A model generated the notes under the pieces. That model was not told the DNA's origin and did not search any database. It saw nothing but the letters and a program-made list of their open reading frames with translations. This document shows, one piece after another, positions 1-5,728 of a stretch of 5,728 nucleotides of DNA. Position 1 is the stretch's first letter, and every line of letters starts with the position of its first letter. The position numbers and the translations under genes were made by a program. This DNA is from an uncultured Eubacterium sp. (GTDB lineage: Bacteria > Bacillota > Clostridia > Lachnospirales > Lachnospiraceae), in the NCBI GenBank assembly GCA_905236225.1, contig CAJOPM010000187.1, positions 1-5,728 of the forward strand, written 5' to 3'.

Positions 1-29
1 ATCTTTAATATGGTAATATAGTTAATTAT

Positions 30-35
30 TATAAT
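30..35 (+). promoter_or_regulatory. possible -10 box of the CPBP gene
   Basis: A perfect TATAAT lies 24 bases before the ATG of the CPBP gene in a very A/T-rich stretch. No recognisable -35 TTGACA-like hexamer sits 16-19 bases upstream. A start about 7 bases downstream would give a leader of only about 17 bases, just enough to hold the ribosome binding site. In such A/T-rich DNA the hexamer may be chance, so confidence is low. Confidence 0.25.
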
Positions 36-58
36 AACATATCGAAAGGACATTAAAT

Positions 59-898
59 ATGAAAAATAAGGTCAGCTGTTTTTTTAAGGCTTTCTTACCC
101 CTGATTATAGCCGTAGCTCTGCAATTTCTTGTTACGCTTCCACTGCTTGAAGGGATCATTTTAAAAGTCCTCTTTAGCGGATTTAGAAATAACACTTCAA
201 TATTTGATGATTTATCAGATACGTTAACGAACCTGTCATCTACTGCTATTATCAGCATATTATACTCTATCGCCAGTATAATAGTTTTTGGAATATGGGC
301 GCATAACCTTAACAAAAGACGTGAATTTTCTTTTGGAAACGGTTTTAACATACGTGCCATACTTCCCATGATTGTTATGGCTCTTAGCCTTCAATTTGCT
401 GCTGAATTTATTACCGAATTTATCTCAAGCGTTAACCCTGGCGCTTATGAATATTACGAAGAACTTATAAAAAGCACCGGTATTACGTCAGGAGGTATTA
501 TCACTGTAATTCTAGTTATATATGGTGCTTGCTTAGCTCCTATTAGCGAAGAGCTGATCTTTAGAAGTATCACTTTGCGATATGCCCGCATAGCACTTCC
601 ATTTTGGCTTGCAAACATAATGCAGGCCGCACTTTTTGCCCTGTTTCATTTTAATCTGATTCAAGGCTCTTATGCTTTTGTTGTCGGAATGTTCTGCGGA
701 TACATATACCACAAGTCCGGTAAAATCAAATCAAGTATTACTTTTCATATTATATTTAATCTCTTAAGTGTTGCTGTCGCTAATCTTTTTGTATATGTTG
801 CTGAATTTGCTACGATTCTTAAGGTAATAATCTTCATCGGCTGTATGATTGTTGCCTTGCTTTGCTGCAGGTGGTATGCAAAAAATCTTTCAGTCTGA
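59..898 (+). CDS. CPBP family intramembrane metalloprotease (Abi/Rce1-like)
   Basis: This 279-residue polytopic membrane protein carries the three CPBP (formerly Abi) motifs. They are EELIFR at residues 164-169 (the EExxxR motif, preceded by APIS), FALFH at 193-197 (FxxxH), and HIIFN at 230-234 (HxxxN). In the family the Glu and His residues form a metal-dependent or metal-independent active site buried in the membrane. Members include eukaryotic Rce1 CAAX proteases and bacterial proteins linked to bacteriocin self-immunity or peptide maturation. Hydrophobic segments lie near residues 10-38, 62-82, 98-120, 142-160, 180-215, 228-248 and 251-270. The start is supported by AAAGGA at 45-50, eight bases before the ATG. 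Length and motif spacing look intact. No bacteriocin precursor or CAAX substrate is visible next to it, and its only neighbour is a convergent transporter operon, so the substrate is unknown. The family assignment is firm; any specific role would be a guess. Confidence 0.9.
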   Translation: MKNKVSCFFKAFLPLIIAVALQFLVTLPLLEGIILKVLFSGFRNNTSIFDDLSDTLTNLSSTAIISILYSIASIIVFGIWAHNLNKRREFSFGNGFNIRAILPMIVMALSLQFAAEFITEFISSVNPGAYEYYEELIKSTGITSGGIITVILVIYGACLAPISEELIFRSITLRYARIALPFWLANIMQAALFALFHFNLIQGSYAFVVGMFCGYIYHKSGKIKSSITFHIIFNLLSVAVANLFVYVAEFATILKVIIFIGCMIVALLCCRWYAKNLSV

Positions 899-933
899 AA
901 AATCCCCGGTGCCTAGCATTTAGCACCGGGGAT
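898..933 (-). terminator. intrinsic terminator of the transporter operon
   Basis: A perfect 11-base-pair stem (902-912 with 923-933, core CCCCGGTGC/GCACCGGGG) encloses a 10-base loop between two converging genes. Read on the minus strand, the stem is followed directly by five T (902-898, the outermost overlapping the stem base). This is the classic layout for ending transcription of the fusion permease, whose stop codon is only 7 bases upstream. Read on the plus strand the hairpin follows the CPBP stop by three bases but lacks a T run, so it should act mainly on the minus strand and at best weakly for the CPBP gene. Confidence 0.85.
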
Positions 934-939
934 AATACG

Positions 940-3279
940 CTACTTATCAGTTACAATACCCTTTAATATCTCTTCTCTCTTTCTTTGTTTAGGATCGATA
1001 TTTATCTCAATTCGATTAACAATAGCTCTAAGCGCTCCTCCAAGTATAAAATAAATAATTGCTACGGCTATAAGAGGAAAGAATGCCTCAAACGTCCTGC
1101 CTCTGACTATATCTCCCATCTTGGTAAGATCTTGTACGGCTATATATCCGACTATTGCAGTTGCTTTAATAAGTGCAATAACCTCTGCCTTATAGGTTGG
1201 CATAAAATGCGGAAGTGCCTGTGGCAATATTATTTTAAAGAAAGCCCTAAGATCGCTAAACCCAAGCGCATATGCCGCTTCCATTTGCCCCTTATCTACA
1301 GCTCCGACTCCGGATTTAAGCATTCCGAATACCCCCGCTCCAAACACCATGGTAAAGGCCACCACAGATACGACTGTTCCTCCAATATCCGATTTTGCAA
1401 ATATTATATAATACAGTATCATCAGCAACACTACTATAGGCATGCCTTGTATCAGCCAAACAAATACCCTTGCAATTATATTTGCCACCGGATTGCCTCT
1501 TCTACACGCCATAAATATTATAAATCCAAGTAATGTTCCAAAAGCTATTGCAAGTACTGTAATAAGCAGTGTAGTAAGCACGCCTGTTATAAACAGCCTG
1601 TATCTGTGTTCTTTAACAAACGTCTTGATAAAACTTTCTTTTATTCCCCCAATAAAAGAAGTTTCTTCTATATCAGCCTTTAAAACTGCCGCAATAATTT
1701 CACCCTTGTAATAAGGCTGGGAAAAATTCACTGTCTGCGCACGCTCTTCGTCTATCGATAAAGCCGATATTGCCATATCGCTCTTACCGCTCTCTACAGA
1801 TGGAATAATACTGTCAAAATGCATCAGCTGTATTTCCAGCGCATAGCCGTACTCCTTGCAAAAAAGTGCCGCAAGTTCTATGTCATAGCCAACCGCCTTA
1901 TTATCTTCGATATAATTAAACGGCTCATATTCACCTTCCGTTGCAAGCTTAATAGTTCCGTTTGTAGCAGGATACTGTGTATAATCCTCAATTGTTTTTA
2001 AGTCATAATCATCTGACAGCCACTTATCCAAAAGTTGATCTTTGGTGCCATCCTGTATGATTTTCTCTAAATATTCATCAAACTCTTCTCTAAGCTTATC
2101 ACCCTCCTCAGACTTTTGAAATACAGCGGCAAAATCCGTACTGCCAAGCTCCTCCGGAACCATAGTAAGCTCATTATTATCATGCTGCATAATTTTAAGT
2201 GTCGGCACTTCGACCACGAAGGCGTCAATCTTGCCACTTTTCAACGCCTCCCACTCATCAGCCTCAGACATATAGTAACTTATATTTGCATCTTCAATAC
2301 TCTCAAGAGCAATTTCATCAAAAAGTGTACCTTGCTTTACACCTATTGTCTTTCCACTAAGTTCATCAATACTTTTATAGACACCATCCGCCTGACTTAG
2401 CGCCTCATACTGTGAGTTTTTTAAATCCTCGGAAGGCACTGCCAGCACTATATCTCCCGAACAGGTTTCATCGGAAAAGAGCACCTCTTCTCTACGTTCA
2501 TCCGTTGCATTCATATCCGTCGAAAAATCACATTTTCCGGACTTAACTGCAGGGATACGTCCATTAAAATCCACATCCATAAGCTCCAGATCATAACCTG
2601 CTTCTCTGCAAAAACGAACAACAATATCGATATCATACCCCACATTTTGTCCGTCTTTTATGTATGAAAACGGCATATCTGTAGATGTTGTTACGACCTT
2701 TATGGTTCCGTTTATATCGCGAAGGTCTGACATGTCGACAACTTTTTTGTCCTCATCGGTGCCAAACCATATATCTGCAATCTCATCAAATGTTCCGTCG
2801 CTTTTTATCCTGTCAAGAAATTCATTAAACTCTTCGCACAAATCCTTGCTCTTCTCGTCATCCTTCTTGAATGCAAAGCAATATTCATTGCTCTCAATAG
2901 CCTCATCTATAAAGCCTATTTGCGGCTGCTCGGCGCATACCATTTGAAGCCCGGGTTTATCTCCGAGATACGCATCAATGTATCCCGAAAGAAGTGCTGC
3001 GCTAAGGTCAGGATAACTGTCATAATAAAGAATCTCGCTGTCCTCAAAATAATCCAAAGCGATCTGCTCTAGCGGAGTGCCTGTAATAACTCCTATTCTT
3101 TTTCCTATATAATCTCTCCAACTTAACGAACCTGATGCATCCTCTTGCGTCGTTGTCGTATCATCATCTGTTGCGCTGTCGGCAGCATTAGCTTTAAATG
3201 ATAATAAAAGCGATAAAACAATAATCGCTATAATGACAATTCCAAGTCCTCTTTGCATCAATTTGTAGCTTTTTTTCAT
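940..3279 (-). CDS. ABC transporter substrate-binding/permease fusion, polar amino-acid type, with duplicated lobe-permuted binding domains
   Basis: This 779-residue protein combines the extracellular receptor and membrane channel of an amino-acid importer. Residues 1-33 are a Sec signal peptide or signal anchor (MKKSYKLMQR, a hydrophobic core, then KANA as possible cleavage site) with no lipobox Cys. An acidic/Thr-rich linker (34-50) follows. The extracellular part has four modules: lobe 2 (51-173), lobe 1 (188-283), lobe 2 (302-422) and lobe 1 (439-534) of the SBP_bac_3 fold. Residues 560-756 are a HisM/GlnP-type permease with about five membrane segments and the EAA loop at 667-690 (EAAYALG...LPQALP), which docks the ATPase. 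The start chosen is the ATG at 3279, not the in-frame ATG at 3306 that overlaps the ATPase stop. Only the former has a Shine-Dalgarno (AGGGAG, 3291-3296), and it gives a normal signal peptide. The ATPase gene ends 23 bases upstream, so the two are co-transcribed. Specific amino acid unknown. GlnP of lactic acid bacteria is a similar tandem fusion, but with conventionally ordered domains. Confidence 0.9.
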   Translation of the reverse strand: MKKSYKLMQRGLGIVIIAIIVLSLLLSFKANAADSATDDDTTTTQEDASGSLSWRDYIGKRIGVITGTPLEQIALDYFEDSEILYYDSYPDLSAALLSGYIDAYLGDKPGLQMVCAEQPQIGFIDEAIESNEYCFAFKKDDEKSKDLCEEFNEFLDRIKSDGTFDEIADIWFGTDEDKKVVDMSDLRDINGTIKVVTTSTDMPFSYIKDGQNVGYDIDIVVRFCREAGYDLELMDVDFNGRIPAVKSGKCDFSTDMNATDERREEVLFSDETCSGDIVLAVPSEDLKNSQYEALSQADGVYKSIDELSGKTIGVKQGTLFDEIALESIEDANISYYMSEADEWEALKSGKIDAFVVEVPTLKIMQHDNNELTMVPEELGSTDFAAVFQKSEEGDKLREEFDEYLEKIIQDGTKDQLLDKWLSDDYDLKTIEDYTQYPATNGTIKLATEGEYEPFNYIEDNKAVGYDIELAALFCKEYGYALEIQLMHFDSIIPSVESGKSDMAISALSIDEERAQTVNFSQPYYKGEIIAAVLKADIEETSFIGGIKESFIKTFVKEHRYRLFITGVLTTLLITVLAIAFGTLLGFIIFMACRRGNPVANIIARVFVWLIQGMPIVVLLMILYYIIFAKSDIGGTVVSVVAFTMVFGAGVFGMLKSGVGAVDKGQMEAAYALGFSDLRAFFKIILPQALPHFMPTYKAEVIALIKATAIVGYIAVQDLTKMGDIVRGRTFEAFFPLIAVAIIYFILGGALRAIVNRIEINIDPKQRKREEILKGIVTDK
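1678..3129 (-). repeat. internal duplication of a lobe2-lobe1 binding unit (protein level)
   Basis: Two homologous units lie in the fusion protein: residues 51-283 (bases 3129-2431) and 302-534 (2376-1678). Landmarks recur at a period of almost exactly 250 residues: IGV at 62 and 312; IDA at 101 and 351; the terminal helix Trp at 171 and 420; NGTIK at 190 and 440; VGYDI at 213 and 463; the ligand-type Arg at 262 and 513. The copies have diverged, so this is an old duplication rather than a recent direct DNA repeat. Confidence 0.85.
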
Positions 3280-3290
3280 AAGCCTGTTAT

Positions 3291-3296
3291 CTCCCT
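3291..3296 (-). promoter_or_regulatory. ribosome binding site deciding the start of the fusion permease
   Basis: AGGGAG on the minus strand lies 11 bases before the ATG at 3279. The ATPase gene has the same hexamer at the same 11-base spacing, each within the longer shared string AGGGAGATA. The alternative ATG at 3306 has no purine-rich site upstream, only the end of the ATPase coding sequence. This decides the start at 3279. Confidence 0.75.
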
Positions 3297-3302
3297 GAAA
3301 TA

Positions 3303-4385
3303 TCATTTGATTGTAAGCACAATGGTATTAATTCCATCTTCATCGCAGCTATACGTAATTTTCTTTGTCACTGACTCTATAACCGATAGGGAAATCTTAT
3401 TGTCCGTATCTCTTATATCAAACGCCTCACCTTCATAAGAAATCGTAAGATTTGTGCTTTTATCACTCATAGAATACTCTACTATAATATTTATCTTGGG
3501 ATTGTCGTATTTCTTAATAAGTATCTGCTGTACTATTTCTTCTATTGCCAGCCTTATTCTATACCTACTCTGTGGCTCAATGTCATTTTGCAAAAGGTAA
3601 GCATCAAGCTCGGTTCCAAAATGAAGAAAATCATATTCCCTGCCTTGAATATTTGCCTCAAAGAGCTTAAGCCTTCTGATAAATCTCTTTGTATTTTCAC
3701 CTTTGGGATTATCAAATATCTCCTCCGGTGTACCCTCTTCATATATTGTCCCTTCATCCATATAAAAAATACGGTTAGATATAGCCCTTGCAAAATTCAT
3801 CTCATGGGTCACTATCATCATAGTCTTGCCACTTTGTGACAACTGCCTTATTACTGCCTGAACCTCAGAAACCATAGTCGGATCAAGCGCACTTGTCGGC
3901 TCATCTAAAAGTATTATTTCCGGATTCATCGCAAGTGTCCTGGCTATTGCCACTCTCTGCTTCTGACCGCCGGAAAGTTCATCCGGATAATTTAGCGCTT
4001 TTTCCGCCACCCCAACGCGCATTAGCAGTTCAATCCCTCTGTCGTACGCATCCTGTCTGCTCATACCGCAAAGCTCTATCGGCGGCAGCATAACATTTTC
4101 TATTACTGTCAGATGTCCAAACAGGTTAAATGACTGAAACACCATTCCCATCTTTTGTCTGGCTTTTTTAATATCCGCACCCGGTGCGGTAATATCTACA
4201 CCATCGAGTATTATCTGTCCCGCCGTCGGCTTTTCTAACAGATTAAGGCATCTGATAAAGGTAGATTTTCCGGTGCCCGATGGCCCTATAACCGAAATAA
4301 CGTCTCCGTCATTAACAGTGACCGTAATATCTTCTATAGGCACCACGTTATCATATTCTTTTTTTAGGTTCTTAATCTCTATCAT
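3303..4385 (-). CDS. amino-acid ABC transporter ATP-binding protein with C-terminal GHKL-like extension
   Basis: This 360-residue protein is the cytoplasmic ATPase that drives the fused permease encoded just downstream. Residues 1-238 form a complete PAAT/GlnQ-HisP-type ABC domain: Walker A GPSGTGKS (34-41), Q-loop MVFQ (Q84), signature LSGGQ (137-141), Walker B ILLDEP (D161, catalytic E162), D-loop SALD (165-168) and H-loop His194. Typical GlnQ/HisP proteins stop near residue 240-260. Here about 120 further residues follow (241-360, bases 3665-3306). Their order resembles the anti-sigma/GHKL ATPase fold: a helix with RLAIEEIVQQIL (278-289) at the N-box position, two beta strands (297-317), YEGEAFD (317-323) where a G1 box would be, then a helix and final strand. 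The N-box Asn is Gln, and the G1 Asp is not evident, so nucleotide binding there is doubtful. The ABC assignment is certain. The extension is judged from pattern alone; a regulatory or partner-binding role is inference. Confidence 0.92.
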   Translation of the reverse strand: MIEIKNLKKEYDNVVPIEDITVTVNDGDVISVIGPSGTGKSTFIRCLNLLEKPTAGQIILDGVDITAPGADIKKARQKMGMVFQSFNLFGHLTVIENVMLPPIELCGMSRQDAYDRGIELLMRVGVAEKALNYPDELSGGQKQRVAIARTLAMNPEIILLDEPTSALDPTMVSEVQAVIRQLSQSGKTMMIVTHEMNFARAISNRIFYMDEGTIYEEGTPEEIFDNPKGENTKRFIRRLKLFEANIQGREYDFLHFGTELDAYLLQNDIEPQSRYRIRLAIEEIVQQILIKKYDNPKINIIVEYSMSDKSTNLTISYEGEAFDIRDTDNKISLSVIESVTKKITYSCDEDGINTIVLTIK

Positions 4386-4396
4386 AATAGCCCTAT

Positions 4397-4402
4397 CTCC
4401 CT
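4397..4402 (-). promoter_or_regulatory. ribosome binding site of the ABC ATPase
   Basis: AGGGAG on the minus strand lies 11 bases before the ATG at 4385. It confirms that start and matches the site of the downstream permease in both sequence and spacing. Balanced translation of ATPase and permease would suit an importer complex, though that is inference. Confidence 0.7.
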
Positions 4403-4418
4403 AAATACGAATTAAGCA

Positions 4419-4485
4419 CAACTTATCGCCGGATTTGTGCCTTCTTTATCTAAAAAGTAAAACACATATCCGGCTAAATAAGTTG
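4419..4485 (-). repeat. long imperfect hairpin in the spacer between phosphatase and ABC ATPase genes
   Basis: The 126-base spacer (4386-4511) holds no gene but is mostly one inverted repeat. CAACTTAT (4419-4426) pairs with ATAAGTTG (4478-4485), GCCGGAT (4428-4434) with ATCCGGC (4468-4474), and TGTG (4436-4439) with CACA (4463-4466). That makes 19 base pairs broken by two small internal loops around a 23-base A/T-rich apical loop. No T run follows on the minus strand, so it is not a standard terminator. It could slow or partly stop transcription, protect the downstream mRNA end after processing, or be a remnant of a dispersed palindromic element. A clear promoter for the ATPase gene was not found in the spacer. 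Confidence 0.65.
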
Positions 4486-4511
4486 CTTTATTTGCAATAG
4501 CTTAGTAAGCT

Positions 4512-5627
4512 CTACTTATTATAAACAACGCCATCTGCATAAATAGTTTTCCAGTCATTCTTCATAGATACCGGAATCCATCCGAATTCGTCGCACATAT
4601 CATACATGCTGTCAGCCTTTTCAATGTCACCGTTCTCACGCTCTGTATCATCACAACATATCATTATCGCAAGAGACTCATACGGATTGTTACTTGTAAC
4701 ATATTCTGCCATACTTGCATCGCCCGTACTGTTTCCAAATGAGAGCACCGGCTGTCTGCCTATCTCCTGTGCTATCACAGTAACCTTGTTCATCTTAAGA
4801 TTTTTGACAATGAATTCCCCTTTAAGTACAAGTTTATCGTCATCATCAAATACATATTCCAGTCCATCGGTATCTCCCTGATCCTCTGCTACCAGGCTTT
4901 CATCAGATCCTATCACCTGCTCTTTTGGTATATTTAAAACAGAGTTCTCTATAATACCTCTTACAATAAAGCGATCTGTACCCGAGACAATATATACTTT
5001 AAAATCATTCTGCTGTAAATACTCAACTACTTCTACCATAGGTTGATAGAATGCCTCACCCCTGCTCATACCTTCGTAGCTAGGCATTTGTTGTTTTTTG
5101 AACTCCTGAATATAGTCATTAAATTCATCTAATGTCATTCCTGAGAAAGCCGAGGCTAAAGCTTTGCCATGATCCTCTTCCAGTCCGTCAAATTCCTCGC
5201 CACTCTCATTCATTTTAACAATCTTATTTGCCACTTCTTTTTCAAAATCAGATGCCTTATCCTTGTAATCAGGATCATCTAACACCCTGTATTCAAGCAG
5301 GCAATGATCAAAATAGTTCGGGTCTGTCTCACAAAGCAGCGTTCCGTCAAGATCAAATACCGCAATACGATCCTCTACCGGAATAAAATCGCTACTATCC
5401 TCGTCCGTTATCTTTTCCATATACGCTATAAGCTCCTGTTTTGCCTGCGCATCATCATTCCATAAACTTAATACATTTTCATCCTGCTCTTGCGATTCAT
5501 TATCGCTTAGCTGACTTTCCGTCTGAGACTGCTCATCGGATATACTGCTTTGCGTATTTGAAGAGCATGCCGTCATAGCCCCTGCGAGCGCCAATGCCAT
5601 AATAGATACAATTAATTTCTTTTTCAT
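4512..5627 (-). CDS. secreted HAD-superfamily phosphatase, lipoprotein
   Basis: This 371-residue protein is probably a surface-anchored phosphohydrolase. Residues 1-20 are a lipoprotein signal peptide (MKKK, hydrophobic core, AMTA before Cys21). A Ser/Gln/Asp/Glu-rich tether runs to about residue 50. The HAD core follows: motif I FDLDGT (nucleophile D92, acid D94), motif II VSGT (S215), a candidate motif III Lys at 275 or 278, and motif IV GNSTGD (298-303, D303). About 120 mostly helical residues between motifs I and II form a cap, including FSGMTLDEF (161-169). WND at 56-58 before the core and a GNSxGD motif IV are features I recall from a widespread family of exported HAD phosphatases (PF12710 type). 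The start is the ATG at 5627, seven codons inside a longer reading frame opening with TTG, because AAAGGGGG lies just before it and the lipoprotein signal starts there. Substrate unknown. The ABC genes follow 126 bases downstream on the same strand. Confidence 0.88.
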   Translation of the reverse strand: MKKKLIVSIMALALAGAMTACSSNTQSSISDEQSQTESQLSDNESQEQDENVLSLWNDDAQAKQELIAYMEKITDEDSSDFIPVEDRIAVFDLDGTLLCETDPNYFDHCLLEYRVLDDPDYKDKASDFEKEVANKIVKMNESGEEFDGLEEDHGKALASAFSGMTLDEFNDYIQEFKKQQMPSYEGMSRGEAFYQPMVEVVEYLQQNDFKVYIVSGTDRFIVRGIIENSVLNIPKEQVIGSDESLVAEDQGDTDGLEYVFDDDDKLVLKGEFIVKNLKMNKVTVIAQEIGRQPVLSFGNSTGDASMAEYVTSNNPYESLAIMICCDDTERENGDIEKADSMYDMCDEFGWIPVSMKNDWKTIYADGVVYNK

Positions 5628-5632
5628 ATTTT

Positions 5633-5640
5633 CCCCCTTT
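5633..5640 (-). promoter_or_regulatory. ribosome binding site deciding the start of the HAD lipoprotein
   Basis: AAAGGGGG on the minus strand ends five bases before the ATG at 5627. A longer in-frame start (TTG at 5648) would place this site inside the coding region, would itself fall inside the hairpin at 5646-5667, and would add KLKGEN ahead of a normal lipoprotein signal peptide. The ATG at 5627 is therefore preferred. Confidence 0.8.
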
Positions 5641-5645
5641 AGTTT

Positions 5646-5667
5646 CAAGTCTCGCTCGCGAGACTTG
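5646..5667 (-). repeat. perfect hairpin immediately upstream of the HAD lipoprotein ribosome binding site
   Basis: CAAGTCTCGC (5646-5655) and GCGAGACTTG (5658-5667) are exact reverse complements, giving a hairpin of nine pairs with a four-base loop. Read toward the HAD gene it is followed by an A/G-rich stretch and the ribosome binding site, not a T run. It is therefore not a minus-strand terminator. It is probably part of the leader RNA or of the larger palindromic block beside it. Confidence 0.75.
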
Positions 5668-5721
5668 GCGCGGGATTTGCGTCAGCTTTAGCTGACATAT
5701 TTCATGTGCAAATCCCTGCGC
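5668..5721 (-). repeat. nested inverted-repeat element in the leader of the HAD lipoprotein gene
   Basis: An outer stem pairs GCGC plus GGGATTTGC (5668-5680) with GCAAATCCC plus GCGC (5708-5721), 13 pairs with one bulged base at 5717. Inside it is a second perfect hairpin, GTCAGC/GCTGAC (5681-5696, four-base loop). A third short pairing, ACAT/ATGT (5695-5698 with 5704-5707), overlaps the second by two bases. The result is a compact branched fold directly abutting the hairpin at 5646-5667. I do not recognise it as a named riboswitch. It could be a cis-regulatory leader RNA or a dispersed palindromic repeat. No promoter or gene is visible in the last bases to 5728. Confidence 0.65.
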
Positions 5722-5728
5722 ATCCTCG

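Noticed and set aside
22..369. A 115-codon minus-strand open frame over the start of the CPBP gene
   Set aside because: It is antisense to the N-terminal half of a protein with all three CPBP motifs downstream, and it shows no motif of its own.
985..1533. A 182-codon plus-strand open frame opposite the permease domain
   Set aside because: It lies antisense to a well-supported permease domain, its translation is rich in Lys/Tyr/Cys/Ser without domain pattern, and no ribosome site precedes it. It is a shadow of the real gene.
3303..3306. ATGA overlap suggesting translational coupling of permease to ATPase
   Set aside because: The overlapping ATG lacks a ribosome site and would give an atypical signal peptide. 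The ATG at 3279 with AGGGAG upstream is the better start, leaving a 23-base gap rather than an overlap.
4499..4511. Short palindrome AGCTTA-g-TAAGCT just after the HAD stop codon, as a possible terminator
   Set aside because: The usable stem is only about five weak pairs with a three-base loop and no following T run, so it is not supportable as a terminator.
4845..4862. An Asp-Asp-Asp-Asp-Lys string in the HAD lipoprotein, like an enteropeptidase site
   Set aside because: It sits inside an acidic loop of the HAD domain in a bacterial gene. It is a chance match with no sign of engineering or processing.
1..5728. CRISPR array, tRNA/rRNA genes, insertion sequence or prophage remnants
   Set aside because: No regularly spaced direct repeats, no cloverleaf-like or rRNA-like sequence, and no transposase or integrase reading frame were seen on either strand.

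Overview
The window looks like chromosomal DNA from a low-to-moderate G+C, Gram-positive anaerobe. The best fit is a Clostridia/Lachnospiraceae-type Firmicute. This rests on strong AGGGAG / AAAGGGGG ribosome binding sites, a lipoprotein with a Ser/Gln/Asp/Glu-rich tether, and a substrate-binding/permease fusion of a kind I associate with gut Firmicutes. The taxonomic call is inference. Nothing here is diagnostic of genus, and there is no rRNA, tRNA, CRISPR array, transposase or phage gene.

Layout. On the plus strand, bases 59-898 encode a CPBP-family membrane protein (putative intramembrane metalloprotease). It converges on a minus-strand cluster, with a strong GC hairpin (902-933) between the two ends. 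Read in the direction of transcription, the minus-strand cluster contains: (i) a structured leader with nested inverted repeats (5646-5721); (ii) a secreted HAD-superfamily phosphatase lipoprotein (5627-4512); (iii) a 126-base spacer dominated by a long imperfect hairpin (4419-4485); (iv) an amino-acid-type ABC transporter ATPase with an extra C-terminal domain resembling a degenerate GHKL/anti-sigma kinase fold (4385-3303); and (v) a substrate-binding/permease fusion protein (3279-940). The cluster ends at the 902-933 terminator.

How they work together. The ATPase and the fusion protein should form one complete polar amino-acid importer: the binding domains sit outside the membrane, covalently joined to the permease, and the ATPase is cytoplasmic. 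The fusion protein is the most unusual gene. Its extracellular part consists of two copies of a roughly 250-residue unit in which the two lobes of a type-II binding protein appear in reversed order (lobe 2 then lobe 1). The full order is lobe2-lobe1-lobe2-lobe1-permease. The HAD lipoprotein may act at the cell surface and release a dephosphorylated nutrient, but a functional link to the importer is only inferred from gene order. The whole window is otherwise densely coding; only the two intergenic hairpin regions lack genes, and neither exceeds 130 bases.
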